Source: Salinisphaeraceae bacterium (GTDB lineage Bacteria; Pseudomonadota; Gammaproteobacteria; Nevskiales; Salinisphaeraceae). From it: a stretch of DNA of 64,000 bases. The first letter of the stretch is position 1; each line of letters starts with the position of its first letter. Where the stretch lies: contig NYTH01000006.1 in assembly GCA_002683405.1 (NCBI GenBank), positions 49,080 to 113,079 on the forward strand, given 5' to 3'. Shown here one piece after another: positions 1 through 8,672 of this stretch. Both the position numbers and the translations under genes were made by a program. The notes beneath the pieces were generated by a model that saw only the letters and a list, made by a program, of their open reading frames with translations, was not told the DNA's origin and searched no databases.

Positions 1-329
1 GTGCTGCCATGATGGGCGATGATTTCCGCGGTAATGCCTCCCTGGATCATCAGCGCGCCGGCGATGCCGGCATTGACGCGGCACAGTTCCTCGATAAAGA
101 CCATTTCCGTGAGCTTGTCGGCACCGCCACCGCCGAGTGACTCGTCCAGGTTGATGCCCAGCCAGCCGAGCTTGCCGACCTGCGCGAACAACTCGCGCGG
201 GGTCTGCCCCGTGGCCTCGGCCTGAGCGGCACGCGGCCGGATTTCGGCCTCCGCGAAGCGGCGTACGGTGGCCCGGAACTCGGTCAGTTCGGCGGCTTCG
301 TCCTTGGGCTGGTAACGGGCGTCGGCCAT
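1..329 (-). CDS. Acyl-CoA dehydrogenase, N-terminal part (runs off left edge)
   Basis: The first 109 codons of an acyl-CoA dehydrogenase, cut by the window edge. It starts at ATG 329 and reads MADARYQPKDEAAELTEF. The translated part covers the N-terminal alpha-helical domain, including a GWLGINLDESLGGGGADK stretch that matches the family's conserved LGLLG-P-EYGG region. The FAD- and substrate-binding middle and the C-terminal catalytic region lie outside the window. It is the last visible gene of a minus-strand operon (2282 to 1), only 2 bases after the stop of the upstream enoyl-CoA hydratase. Its role would be alpha,beta-dehydrogenation of an acyl-CoA; the substrate cannot be told. Family call is firm, function generic. 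Confidence 0.85.
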   Translation of the reverse strand, partial: MADARYQPKDEAAELTEFRATVRRFAEAEIRPRAAQAEATGQTPRELFAQVGKLGWLGINLDESLGGGGADKLTEMVFIEELCRVNAGIAGALMIQGGITAEIIAHHGS

Positions 330-331
330 GC

Positions 332-1108
332 TTACTCGCCTCTGAATACCGGCGGTCGTTTTTCCACGAATGCGGCCATGCCTTCACGCTTGTCCTGGCT
401 GGCAAACAGCCGGGCCAGACATTGCATCTCCACCTCCAGGGCCACGGCAAGACTGGCATCCGGGCCTATGTTGGCCGTGGTCTTGGCGGCCTCCAGGGCC
501 AGGGCCGGGCGCGAGCACAGTGTTGTGGCCCACTGGCGGGCCAGGTCCAGCAGTTCGGCGTCGGCGACCACGTGGTTGACCAGGCCGGCCTCGCAAGCCC
601 GGTCGGCAGCCACCGGCTCGCCGAACATGAGCCACTGCTTGGCGCGATTGCGGCCCAGTAACCGTGTCAGCCGTTGCGTGCCGCCGGCACCGGGGATGAC
701 ACCGATCTTGATCTCCGGCACGCCGAAGCGGGCGGATTCGGCAGCCAGCACGAGATCGCATGCCAGCACCAGTTCGCAGCCGCCCCCCAGGGCCAGTCCG
801 TTGACCGCCGCGATGACCGGTTGCGGCAGGGCCTCAATGCGCTTGTACAGGTCTTGCATCTGTCGTACCCAGGGCATGACATCGACGGCCCCCAGCGGCG
901 CCAGCTGCGCAATGTCCGCGCCGGCGGCAAAGGCACGTCCGCCACCGGTAATGATGAGCACGCGGGAGTCGGACGCTTCGTCCAGCGCGGCATCGATGGC
1001 CTGCATCAACTCGCGCGACAGCGCGTTCAGGGCCTCGGGGCGGTTGAGAGTAAGCAGGGCAACCTGTCCCTGCTCGAAGCGCTCCAGGATGACCAGTTGC
1101 TCGCTCAT
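332..1108 (-). CDS. Enoyl-CoA hydratase/isomerase family protein
   Basis: A crotonase-fold protein of 258 residues that probably hydrates an enoyl-CoA made by the neighbouring acyl-CoA dehydrogenases. The oxyanion-hole segments are visible as GGRAFAAGADI and NGLALGGGCEL, followed by the typical FGVPEIKIGVIPGAGGTQRL stretch with the conserved glutamate. An upstream in-frame extension to 1144 exists, but ATG 1108 is preceded by a good AGGAGA ribosome site and fits the family N terminus. It lies 22 bases after the acyl-CoA dehydrogenase 1131-2282 and 2 bases before the next one, so it is an operon member. Its neighbours (an AliB-like dehydrogenase and a BadH-like SDR) suggest a BadK-type role on a cyclic enoyl-CoA; that is inference. 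Confidence 0.9.
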   Translation of the reverse strand: MSEQLVILERFEQGQVALLTLNRPEALNALSRELMQAIDAALDEASDSRVLIITGGGRAFAAGADIAQLAPLGAVDVMPWVRQMQDLYKRIEALPQPVIAAVNGLALGGGCELVLACDLVLAAESARFGVPEIKIGVIPGAGGTQRLTRLLGRNRAKQWLMFGEPVAADRACEAGLVNHVVADAELLDLARQWATTLCSRPALALEAAKTTANIGPDASLAVALEVEMQCLARLFASQDKREGMAAFVEKRPPVFRGE

Positions 1109-1130
1109 GCCCGTGTTCTCCTTTTTTTCA

Positions 1131-2282
1131 TCAGGGTGCCACACCGCGCGGCAGCTTCTGTCGCGCGATGATCAGTTTCATGATCTGCGCGGTGCCATCG
1201 CCGATTTCCAGGCCCATGACATCGCGCAGGCGCTGCTGGTGGGGGTAGTCGTCGGAGTAGCCGGCGTGGCCATGGGTGAGCAGGCACTGGTGGATGACCT
1301 CAAAAGCGGTCTTGGGAGCCAGGTACTTGGCCATGGCGGCTTCCTGGGTGTGCGGCAGGCCGGCGTCGCGCAGGCTCAGTGTCTTGTAGCAGAGCAAACG
1401 CGCGGCTTCCAGCCGGGCCTCGGCGTCCGCCAGTTCGAAGCTCACGCCCTGGTGGCGGGCCAGCGGCTGGCCGAACGCCTGGCGCTCGGCGGTATAGGCC
1501 CAGGTCTCGTCCAGCGAGGCCCGTGCCGGGCCCACAACCTGCAAGCCGATAAGCGCGCGGCTGTAGTCGAAGCCCTGCATGACTTCCTTGAAGCCCTGGC
1601 CTTCCGGACCGAGTCGGTAATCCGCGGGAACGCGCACCCCGTCGAAGAACAGCGACCCGCGTCCCACCGCCCCCGAGCCCACATCATGGAAGACGGTCTT
1701 ACGCACGTTCGGATCGTCGAGTGGCACCAGCAGCGCAGTCATCCCGCCCGCGCCCGATCCGGGTGCCCCCGTGCGGGCGAACAGCACGATGGCATCAGCC
1801 TGAGTGCAGGCTGAAATCGAGGTTTTCTCGCCGCTGATAACGTAATGATTACCGTCCGCTTCGGCTGTTACCCGCGCCTGGCTGGCATCGGAGCCGGCGT
1901 GCGGCTCGGTCAGCCCGAGCGCGACCAGGCTCTCGCCGCGGCAAATGCGCCCCACCCATTCGCGGGCCAGGTCGGTATCGGCGTTGCCGGCGATTATCTT
2001 GCCGCAGAGCGAGCCGAGCAGTTGCGCGTAAGCCACGTTGAGGTCGGCCGCGGCTATGGCTTCCATGACGATTCCGCTGGCCACGCCGGGCAACCCCGCG
2101 CCGCCCAGGTCCTCGGGCAATTCCGGGGCAATCAGCCCCAGACGCCCCATCTCGCGGGTCAGCTCGGCATCCAGGCAAGCGTCTTGCTCGCGACGGGCAT
2201 ATCCGGGCGCGACTCGTTCAGTTGCAAAACGGCGGGCGGTTTCTCCGACGCTTGCCAATTCGTCGCTGATTACAAAATTCAT
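1131..2282 (-). CDS. Acyl-CoA dehydrogenase with Asp at the catalytic Glu position
   Basis: A complete flavin acyl-CoA dehydrogenase of 383 residues. It has the LTEPHAGSDAS FAD/substrate motif near residue 160 and the RQAFGQPLARHQ segment typical of the family. Where short-chain enzymes carry EGTxQI, this one reads GDGTAQIMKLIIAR, so the usual catalytic Glu is replaced by Asp362. Cyclohexanecarboxyl-CoA dehydrogenases are known to depend on an aspartate, and the divergent neighbour is BadH-like, so an alicyclic acyl-CoA substrate is plausible. It is the first gene of the minus-strand operon ending beyond position 1. ATG start at 2282. Substrate assignment is inference; the family call is secure. 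Confidence 0.9.
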   Translation of the reverse strand: MNFVISDELASVGETARRFATERVAPGYARREQDACLDAELTREMGRLGLIAPELPEDLGGAGLPGVASGIVMEAIAAADLNVAYAQLLGSLCGKIIAGNADTDLAREWVGRICRGESLVALGLTEPHAGSDASQARVTAEADGNHYVISGEKTSISACTQADAIVLFARTGAPGSGAGGMTALLVPLDDPNVRKTVFHDVGSGAVGRGSLFFDGVRVPADYRLGPEGQGFKEVMQGFDYSRALIGLQVVGPARASLDETWAYTAERQAFGQPLARHQGVSFELADAEARLEAARLLCYKTLSLRDAGLPHTQEAAMAKYLAPKTAFEVIHQCLLTHGHAGYSDDYPHQQRLRDVMGLEIGDGTAQIMKLIIARQKLPRGVAP

Positions 2283-2424
2283 TTCGCTGCACCGGTTCCA
2301 CAGTTATTGACCAATGGGTTATTATCGAAGATACCCTAGTTGTCCGCGTTTGAACATGGGGCGGTAAGCTGGTCTTGAAAACGAATCACGACATTAGACG
2401 GGTCATCAGTTCAAGAGGTAATAC
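2283..2424. promoter_or_regulatory. Divergent promoter region with a TTGACC-N4-GGTTAT palindrome-like site
   Basis: A 142-base divergent intergenic region between the operon starting at 2282 (minus) and that starting at 2425 (plus). At 2307-2322 it carries TTGACCAATGGGTTAT, a one-mismatch version of the TTGACC-N4-GGTCAA inverted repeat found exactly at 15561 and 46355. The TTGACC half could also act as a -35 box, with GATACC 17 bases downstream as a weak -10. A repressor site overlapping a promoter is the likely reading, but the site is degenerate on one arm. No sigma-54 motif seen. Confidence 0.4.
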
Positions 2425-3171
2425 ATGGTGGATATGCAGGATCGCGTCGCCCTGGTAACAGGCGGCGGCAGCGGGATCGGGCGGGCGATCGTGGAGCGGC
2501 TTGCCGGCCGCGGCGCGACGCTCGCGGTGGTGGATGTCAATGAACAGGGCGCGGAGCAGGCGGCCGGTGCCGCGGGTGGCGACAGCGCCGCGTTCGTGAC
2601 GGATGTCGCGGATTTCGCGGCGGTGACTTCCATGGTGGAGGCGGTGAAGGCGCGCTACGGCCGCATTGACGTGCTGGTCAACTGTGCCGGCTGGGACAAG
2701 ATCGAGCCCTTTCTCGACAATGAACCCGCGCTCTGGGACAAAGTGATCGGTATCAATCTCTATGGCGTGATTCATACCTGTCACAAGGTATTGCCGATCA
2801 TGGCGGAGCAGGGCTATGGGCGGGTGGTCAACATCGGCTCGGATGCGGGTCGTGTGGGCTCCTCGGGCGAAGCAGTGTACTCGGCTACCAAGGGCGGCAT
2901 TATCGCCATGAGCAAGACTCTGGCCCGCGAGATGGCGCGCTACAAGATCACCATTAATACCGTGTGCCCCGGCCCCTCGGATACGCCGCTGTTCGAGCAG
3001 ATTGCAGGATATAACCCCAAGATCGTCGAGGCACTGAAGAAGGCAATACCGTTCCGTCGCCTGGGTACGCCTGACGACCTGGCCGGTGCGGTCGCCTTTT
3101 TCGCCTCGGATGAAGCCGCCTTCGTCACCGGCCAGACCCTGTCCGTTTCGGGCGGGCTGACCATGGCATGA
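2425..3171 (+). CDS. badH: SDR dehydrogenase, BadH-like (2-hydroxycyclohexanecarboxyl-CoA dehydrogenase type)
   Basis: A 248-residue classical short-chain dehydrogenase. Visible motifs are TGGGSGIG (cofactor binding, residues about 12-19), NCAGWD and the YSATKGG catalytic Tyr-Lys. From memory of the family, the stretches NCAGWDKIEPF, GSDAGRVGSSGEAVY and TGQTLSVSGGLTM closely follow BadH of Rhodopseudomonas palustris, which oxidises 2-hydroxycyclohexanecarboxyl-CoA to the ketone. It leads a plus-strand operon (thioesterase, hydratase, CoA ligase, CitE-like lyase) and sits divergently from an AliB/BadJ-like dehydrogenase. The ribosome site is AGAGGT before ATG 2425. Exact substrate is unproven; other cyclic 3-hydroxyacyl-CoAs are possible. 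Confidence 0.85.
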   Translation: MVDMQDRVALVTGGGSGIGRAIVERLAGRGATLAVVDVNEQGAEQAAGAAGGDSAAFVTDVADFAAVTSMVEAVKARYGRIDVLVNCAGWDKIEPFLDNEPALWDKVIGINLYGVIHTCHKVLPIMAEQGYGRVVNIGSDAGRVGSSGEAVYSATKGGIIAMSKTLAREMARYKITINTVCPGPSDTPLFEQIAGYNPKIVEALKKAIPFRRLGTPDDLAGAVAFFASDEAAFVTGQTLSVSGGLTMA

Positions 3172-3190
3172 TCCAAAGGGGTAACAGAAC

Positions 3191-3670
3191 ATGTATGGCG
3201 ATGACGTGCGTCAGAGTCTGCCGCAGGGGAACGATACGGGCCCCCATATATGGGCCGAGTCGACATTTTTCACCTGGATGGGCCTGGAAATAGTTGAAGC
3301 AAGGAACGATTACGCCAAATTACGGCTGCCGGTGCAGCCCCATCACCGAGGCGGCGGCGGCACGGCTGCGGTCAACGGCGGGGTGTTGTCCTACATGCTG
3401 GATGGTGTCATGGGCGTGGCCGTGCATTCGGGCAACCCGCCGGATATCGGCGGCCAGGTCACGCTGACGCTGAACCTGGAATTTCTCGACATGGCTACCG
3501 CGGATACGGAAATCCTCTGCGAGGCCGAGGTTATTCGGCGCGGCGGCAGCACGGTGTTCGTGGACGGCCGGGTATACAACAACCAGGGGCGGGTGGCCTG
3601 TCGGGGCCACGGCATCTACCGCCTGTTTCGCCGGCCTCCGTCCGGTAACAGCAATCAGGAAACAAGCTAA
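3191..3670 (+). CDS. PaaI-type hot-dog thioesterase
   Basis: A 159-residue hot-dog fold protein of the PaaI/4HBT thioesterase kind. The stretch GGGGTAAVNGGVLSYMLDGV is typical: it has the small-residue turn followed by the helix carrying the active-site Asp of this fold. It probably hydrolyses a CoA thioester, either to release stalled intermediates or to recycle CoA. The start ATG 3191 follows an AGGGG ribosome site. It lies 19 bases after the BadH-like gene, and its stop overlaps the next start by one base (TAATG), so it is translationally coupled. The natural substrate cannot be told from sequence. Confidence 0.8.
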   Translation: MYGDDVRQSLPQGNDTGPHIWAESTFFTWMGLEIVEARNDYAKLRLPVQPHHRGGGGTAAVNGGVLSYMLDGVMGVAVHSGNPPDIGGQVTLTLNLEFLDMATADTEILCEAEVIRRGGSTVFVDGRVYNNQGRVACRGHGIYRLFRRPPSGNSNQETS

Positions 3671-4479
3671 TGACACAGAAATATCAGGGCTACAAACGGC
3701 TCAAGTTCGATTACCCCGAGGAACGCATCCTCAGAATCACCATCAACAACCCGGACCGCCTCAATGCGCTGGATGCCGATGGTCATCGCGAGCTCACTTA
3801 CGTTTGGGAGGAGGTCAACAAGGACCGCGACATCAGCGCCGTGGTGCTCACCGGCGAAGGTAAGGCCTTCTCCGCCGGCGGTGACTTCGACATGATCGAA
3901 AACATCATGGACGACCCCAAGACGCGTTTGGAAACCTGGCGCGAGGCCAAGGATCTGGTCTACAACATCCTCAACTGCGGCAAACCCATTGTGTCTGCCA
4001 TCAACGGCGCGGCGGTGGGCGCGGGGCTGGTGGCCGCACTATGTGCGGATGTCCCCATCGCCGCTAGAGGCGCCAAACTGGTGGATGGTCATACCCGGCT
4101 GGGTGTAGCCGCCGGCGACCATGCGGTAATCATCTGGCCGCTGCTCTGTGGCATGGCAAAGGCGAAATACTATCTGATGACCTGCGACCCGCTTACCGGC
4201 GAGGAGGCCGAGCGTATTGGCCTGGTCGCCAAGGTGGCCGATGCCGACAAGGTCATGGACGAAGCCCTGGACGTCGCGCGCCGGCTGGCTAACGGGCCGC
4301 CCGCGGCCATACGTTTTACCAAGTATGCGCTCAACAACGTGTTGCGCATGCTCGGGCCATCATTTGATGCTTCGACCGCCCTGGAGATGATCGGATTCTC
4401 CGGCGACGAGCCACGCGAGGGCGTGGCCGCGCACAAGGAAAAACGCGAACCGCGTTGGGATCAGGACTGCCCCATCTAA
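3670..4479 (+). CDS. Enoyl-CoA hydratase/isomerase family protein
   Basis: A 269-residue crotonase-family protein. Oxyanion-hole segments are GKAFSAGGDFDM and NGAAVGAGLVAALC, and DGHTRLGVAAGDHAV occupies the region of the second catalytic residue. Asp/His occupy places where classical hydratases have Glu, so the precise reaction (hydratase, isomerase or C-C hydrolase) is uncertain. It does not match what I recall of the ring-opening BadI hydrolase. The gene is coupled to the thioesterase by a TAATG overlap and is followed 28 bases later by the CoA ligase. Its operon position indicates work on the same alicyclic CoA pathway. Confidence 0.85.
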   Translation: MTQKYQGYKRLKFDYPEERILRITINNPDRLNALDADGHRELTYVWEEVNKDRDISAVVLTGEGKAFSAGGDFDMIENIMDDPKTRLETWREAKDLVYNILNCGKPIVSAINGAAVGAGLVAALCADVPIAARGAKLVDGHTRLGVAAGDHAVIIWPLLCGMAKAKYYLMTCDPLTGEEAERIGLVAKVADADKVMDEALDVARRLANGPPAAIRFTKYALNNVLRMLGPSFDASTALEMIGFSGDEPREGVAAHKEKREPRWDQDCPI

Positions 4480-4507
4480 GGCGATTGATCGCCTAGCGAG
4501 ATTGCTC

Positions 4508-6160
4508 ATGATTCTGCACGACCAAGCCCTTATTCGTGAATACACGCAAGCCGGTTACTGGGGTCAGCGAACGCTGATCGACGAGTTCCGGGAGCAGGCG
4601 TCGGCGCACCGCGACCGGCTGGCGGTCGTGGACCCGCCGGACCGCGAGCAGCTGCTGGGTACCAAGCCACGGGAGAAGACCTGGGCGCAGATCGCGGGGG
4701 CCGTGGAAGCCGTGGCGGCCCGGCTGCAGGATATGGGCCTGGAAAAGGATGAGGTGGTGATCTTCCAGGCGCCCAATGTCTGGGAGCTACTGGTGCTTTA
4801 CTTCGCCGTGGGCCGCATCGGCGGTATCCCGTCGCCGCTGCCAATGCAGTGGCGCCAGCATGAACTGGGGCACGTGGCCGGCACCACGGGTGCACGCTTC
4901 TATATTGCCGCCGACAATTTCAGGGGAATGAATTACCTGGATCTTGTGGACAAACTCGAGGACGACCATCGCATCGAGCACCGTATTCCCCTTACCCGGA
5001 TCAGCGAATGGACGGATAAGCCCGGCGACGCTGGCCTGCCACGCGACGTGGTGATCGATGCAAACGACGTGTTTACCCTGTGCTGGACTTCCGGCACCGA
5101 ATCGCTGCCCAAGGGTACGCCGCTGACGCATAACAACTGGTTCTTTCAGGCTGACCGCGTTCTGGGGCTGGTTGACGTGCGCGATGGCGACCGCCTGTTA
5201 TGCGTGGCACCAGTGGTCAACATGACCGGCGTCGGCGCGATGCTTTTGCCCTGGGTGTTCAAGGCGGCTACGCTCCTGTTGCACCACCCCCTGAACATGG
5301 AGTTGCTGCTGCAGCAGCTTACCGACGCCGAGCCCCAGTACAGTATTCTGGTGCCGGCCATGCTCAACATGCTGGTCAAGCTGCCGAATGTGGACTCACT
5401 GGATCTGAGCCATATACGGACCGTAACCACCGGATCGGCGCCGCCCTCGGCATTCGCGCTGGAGGAATTCAAGCGGCGCTGGGGAATCGAGATTACCAAT
5501 CTCTGGGGCCAGAACGAGGGCACGGCGCTGGTGGCGGGTCCGCACGACGTGCCCGAGTTGAACAAGCGCGTGGACCACATGCCCTGGTGGGGACGCGAGG
5601 CGGTCGATTGGCCCTCGGCCATACCCGGCGTGCGGGTGAAGATTGTGGGCGACAACGGCGAGAGCCTGACCGAACCCGGGGCCGTGGGCGAGTTGGCATA
5701 CCGCGGGCCGAATCTTTTTCCCGGCTATTTCAGGCGGCCGGACGTCAACGAAAAATCCTTTGATAAAGAGGGTTTTTTCTTTACTGGCGACAACTTCAAG
5801 ATTCTGGACGAGCGCTTTGTCAGCTTCTTTGATCGCAAGAAGGACATCATCATCCGGGGCGGGTTCAATATCAGCGCCGCTGAAATTGAGAATCTGGCCC
5901 AGGCCCCCCCGCGAGTGGGCGATGCGGCCGCCATTGCCGTGCCGGACGAAGTGATGGGCGAAAAGGTCTGCCTGTGCGTGGTTGCCAAACCCGGTGAGCA
6001 AACGCCAGGGCTGGAGGACCTCACAGCCTGGATGCGCGAGCAGGGGGTGGCCAGTTACAAGCTGCCGGAGTACCTGCGCCTGGTGGATACCATTCCGCGC
6101 AACCCCGTGGGCAAGATACTCAAACGCGATCTGCGTCAGCAGGGCGCCGATGGCAGTTGA
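4508..6160 (+). CDS. AMP-forming acyl-CoA synthetase
   Basis: A 550-residue adenylate-forming CoA ligase. The phosphate-binding loop reads TSGTESLPKGTPLTH near residue 195, the A5-type motif is WGQNEGTAL, the hinge is FFDRKKDIIIRGG, and the C-terminal catalytic lysine lies in PVGKILKRDL. It activates a carboxylic acid to its CoA thioester in the cytoplasm. ATG 4508 is preferred over an in-frame TTG two codons earlier. Its place between a BadH-like operon front and a lyase suggests a cyclic or branched acid substrate, comparable in role to AliA. Substrate specificity is inference. Confidence 0.9.
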   Translation: MILHDQALIREYTQAGYWGQRTLIDEFREQASAHRDRLAVVDPPDREQLLGTKPREKTWAQIAGAVEAVAARLQDMGLEKDEVVIFQAPNVWELLVLYFAVGRIGGIPSPLPMQWRQHELGHVAGTTGARFYIAADNFRGMNYLDLVDKLEDDHRIEHRIPLTRISEWTDKPGDAGLPRDVVIDANDVFTLCWTSGTESLPKGTPLTHNNWFFQADRVLGLVDVRDGDRLLCVAPVVNMTGVGAMLLPWVFKAATLLLHHPLNMELLLQQLTDAEPQYSILVPAMLNMLVKLPNVDSLDLSHIRTVTTGSAPPSAFALEEFKRRWGIEITNLWGQNEGTALVAGPHDVPELNKRVDHMPWWGREAVDWPSAIPGVRVKIVGDNGESLTEPGAVGELAYRGPNLFPGYFRRPDVNEKSFDKEGFFFTGDNFKILDERFVSFFDRKKDIIIRGGFNISAAEIENLAQAPPRVGDAAAIAVPDEVMGEKVCLCVVAKPGEQTPGLEDLTAWMREQGVASYKLPEYLRLVDTIPRNPVGKILKRDLRQQGADGS

Positions 6161-6210
6161 TACTCCGCGGTCGGCGCCGCTTGTCGACAGCGGCTCCATG
6201 GTCGGCGGTG

Positions 6211-7014
6211 ATGCGTAGCTGGCTGTTCGTGCCGGGCAGCCATGGCGCACGCATCGCCAAGGCACTGGATAGCGCTGCCGACGCCGTTATTATTGACTGG
6301 GAGGATGGGGTCGCGCCGGCCGACAAGGCTGCGGCCCGCACGACCACCGCTGCCGCGCTCTCAGCGCTTTCCTCGCGGCGACCATGGCTGCGCATCAATG
6401 CGCACGGCGATTGGCATGCAGATGATCTCGCCGCGGCGCGCGAGTTGCCCCTGGCTGGTCTGGTCCTGCCAAAGGCCGAATCGTCCGAGTTCTGTACGCG
6501 CCTGGCGGCGGCGGGGTGGCCCCTGCTACTTCTGATAGAAACCCCGCTGGGCGTGGAGCGCGCGTTCGATCTGGCCTGTCTGCCTGGTGTCGACTGGCTG
6601 GGTTTCGGCAGTCTGGACTATCTGGCCGCGATTCAGGGCGAGTACAGCGTCACGGGGGATACGTTGAATTACGCGCGATCGCGGCTGATCAATGCCGCGC
6701 GTGCCGCGGGGCTCAGCGGCGTGGTAGATGGCGCTTTTGTCGAATATCGGGACATCGAGGGTCTGCGCGCCGAGGCCGATCTTGCCCGCAGGCTGGGCTT
6801 CGATGGCAAGCTGCTGATTCATCCGGGGCAGATCGCGCCGGTGCATGCAGCGCTGGCTCCGAGCGCATCTGACCGGGATTGGGCGCGCCGGTTACTGGAT
6901 GCCTGGGAGGCCAGCGGTGCCGGTGGCGTGATTTCCCTGGACGGCCGCATGATCGACGCGCCGCTGGTGGCGGCGGCAAGGACCATATTGCTGCGCGCAG
7001 GCGAGCCGCGCTAG
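6211..7014 (+). CDS. CitE-like / HpcH-HpaI aldolase family lyase
   Basis: A 267-residue TIM-barrel CoA lyase of the CitE/malyl-CoA lyase kind. Visible are WLFVPGS at the N terminus, IIDWEDGV (metal-ligand acid residues), WLRINAHG (substrate Arg), VLPKAES, LIETPLGV (metal-ligand Glu) and LGFGSLDYLAAIQG. Such enzymes cleave or form 3-hydroxy-dicarboxyl-CoA compounds such as malyl-CoA or citramalyl-CoA. A longer reading frame begins at TTG 6157, but ATG 6211 gives the family's normal N terminus (MRSWLFVPG); GTG 6208 is also possible. It is the last gene of the 2425-7014 operon. Its TAG stop overlaps the opposing TAG of the DUF35 gene in a CTAG tetranucleotide. Confidence 0.85.
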   Translation: MRSWLFVPGSHGARIAKALDSAADAVIIDWEDGVAPADKAAARTTTAAALSALSSRRPWLRINAHGDWHADDLAAARELPLAGLVLPKAESSEFCTRLAAAGWPLLLLIETPLGVERAFDLACLPGVDWLGFGSLDYLAAIQGEYSVTGDTLNYARSRLINAARAAGLSGVVDGAFVEYRDIEGLRAEADLARRLGFDGKLLIHPGQIAPVHAALAPSASDRDWARRLLDAWEASGAGGVISLDGRMIDAPLVAAARTILLRAGEPR

Positions 7015-7436
7015 CGCGCCACGGGTCGGAAGAACGGGAGCTTGCCACCACTGCGCAGGGGCTTGAATTCTACCTCCATGGGCATGCCGAGTTCGAGTTC
7101 GCGGTAATCCAGGCCCGTCAGGCCAGCCGCCATGCGCAGCTCTTCCTCCATTTCCACAACGAGTACCGCGTAGGGAAAGACCGTTTCGAACTCCGGCGAC
7201 ATGGGCATGTGACACACGGTCCAGGAATATACCGTGCCGCGGCCGCTGGACTCGCGCCAGCCCCAGGCCGGTGAGCCGCAATGGGCGCACATGTAACGGG
7301 GCACATGCCGCCAGGTGCCGCATTCCAGGCAGCATTGAAAGGCGAGCACGCCTTGCGCGCAGTGATCCCAGAACTGCTGGTCGAGATAATGCTGTGAGGT
7401 GGGTGCGGGCGCGGGGTTGGGCAGGTTGTCGCTCAT
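7011..7436 (-). CDS. DUF35 OB-fold zinc-ribbon protein (partner of the thiolase-fold gene)
   Basis: A 141-residue DUF35 protein: an N-terminal rubredoxin-like zinc ribbon with two CxxC knuckles (CLEC and CAHC, residues about 36-58), then an OB-fold domain. DUF35 proteins bind thiolase-fold enzymes; in actinobacterial steroid side-chain degradation, Ltp2 acts as an aldolase only with a DUF35 partner. Here it follows a thiolase-fold gene by 20 bases, so a complex is likely. ATG 7436 is chosen over longer in-frame upstream sequence, which belongs to the neighbouring gene in another frame. It is the last gene of the operon running from 14661. Confidence 0.85.
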   Translation of the reverse strand: MSDNLPNPAPAPTSQHYLDQQFWDHCAQGVLAFQCCLECGTWRHVPRYMCAHCGSPAWGWRESSGRGTVYSWTVCHMPMSPEFETVFPYAVLVVEMEEELRMAAGLTGLDYRELELGMPMEVEFKPLRSGGKLPFFRPVAR

Positions 7437-7456
7437 GATTATTACTTCGCAAATGT

Positions 7457-8638
7457 TTATCGCCGCAGAATTGCAAGGCTGCCATCGCCGAAATCGCCCC
7501 AGCCGGTCACCACGCCGATCTCGGCGTCGGCAACCTGCATTTCGCCGGCGTCGCCGCGCAACTGGCGAACGGCTTCCACGACGTGATTCAGCCCCCATAC
7601 GTGGGCCTGCGAGAGCAACCCGCCGTGTGTATTGAGAGGATATTTCCCTCCGATTTCCAGATTGCCATCGGCCACCAGGGCCTCCACGTCGCCGCGCTCG
7701 CACAGGCCCAGAGCCTCGAGCTGAAGCAGGACCACATAGGTAAAACAGTCGTAAACCTGGAGAAAGTCCAGGTCAGTGGGTTTGATGCCGGCCATTGCAA
7801 AGGCCTTGGGTGCCGAGTTGTTCAGGCCGATATGGAACATGTCGGGCCGGTTGGCAATATCGTCCGCCGGATAGGGATGGCCCTCGGCGGCTGCGAGAAT
7901 GCGCACCGGGCGGTGTGGCAGGTCGGCCGCGTGCTCGGCCGAGGTCACCACCACCGCGCAAGCGCCGTCGGTTTCCAGGCAGCAGTCGAACAGGCGGAAT
8001 GGCTCGGAAATCATGCGCGAGTTCAGGTAGGCCTGCATATCCATGGGCTGTCCCCGGGTGACCGCCCGGGCGTTGTGCTGAGCGTGCCGGCGGCAGGCCA
8101 GGGCCACCGCGCCGGTGGCCTGGTCGCTGATACCGTAGGTGAGCTTGTGCCGCATGGCGATCCAGGCGTACATCTGCACCGGGGACGCAGCGCCATAGGG
8201 GGCGTAGTAATTGGTGAGCGTGCGCTCCATGGCTGCCAGCGAAATCGTTTCCTGATGCTTTATGCCTGGCTTGGGCCGCAGGGCAGTAAAGCCGTTCCAG
8301 CCCACCATGATCACCACGTTGCGTGCAATACCGCTGGCTACCGCCAGGGCCGCACTCTGCAAGGCGGTAACCGGGCTGGCGCCGCCCATGTGGATGCCCA
8401 CGGTATAGCGTATATCGCGTATCCCCAGATTAGCGGCCACCTCCTCGGCCGTTATGAGTACCGGTGGCAGAACGATACCGTCGATGTCGCCTGGTTGCAG
8501 TCCGGCGTCGGCGACGGCCGTGCGGGTGGCTTCGATCATGGCCTCGGCCGAGGGCCGACCCGCGCCGCGCACGTACTCGGTTTCGCCGATGCCGACGACG
8601 GCGGCCCGGTCACGAAAATCGACTGGATACTTGCTCAC
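7457..8638 (-). CDS. Thiolase-fold protein lacking thiolase cysteines (Ltp2/SCP-x type, probable retro-aldolase)
   Basis: A 393-residue thiolase superfamily protein of the lipid-transfer/SCP-x branch. The segment where thiolases carry the nucleophilic Cys reads [12 protein letters not shown], without Cys. The C-terminal GGGMC motif is replaced by [13 protein letters not shown], also without Cys. [11 protein letters not shown] and [14 protein letters not shown] are kept. The lack of both catalytic Cys argues for retro-aldol cleavage of a beta-hydroxyacyl-CoA with the DUF35 partner, as established for Ltp2. The start is GTG 8638 with an AGGAG ribosome site; sequence further upstream is not family-like. 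Upstream operon genes supply CoA transfer, dehydrogenation and hydration. Aldolase activity is inferred. Confidence 0.85.
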   Translation of the reverse strand: MSKYPVDFRDRAAVVGIGETEYVRGAGRPSAEAMIEATRTAVADAGLQPGDIDGIVLPPVLITAEEVAANLGIRDIRYTVGIHMGGASPVTALQSAALAVASGIARNVVIMVGWNGFTALRPKPGIKHQETISLAAMERTLTNYYAPYGAASPVQMYAWIAMRHKLTYGISDQATGAVALACRRHAQHNARAVTRGQPMDMQAYLNSRMISEPFRLFDCCLETDGACAVVVTSAEHAADLPHRPVRILAAAEGHPYPADDIANRPDMFHIGLNNSAPKAFAMAGIKPTDLDFLQVYDCFTYVVLLQLEALGLCERGDVEALVADGNLEIGGKYPLNTHGGLLSQAHVWGLNHVVEAVRQLRGDAGEMQVADAEIGVVTGWGDFGDGSLAILRR

Positions 8639-8672
8639 GAATACTCCTGGAAAAACGCGAAATGATGAAAAC

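Noticed and set aside
378..1814. A 478-codon open frame on the plus strand opposite the hydratase and dehydrogenase genes
   Set aside because: It has no family-like motifs and lies antisense to two clear genes; high GC makes long antisense frames common.
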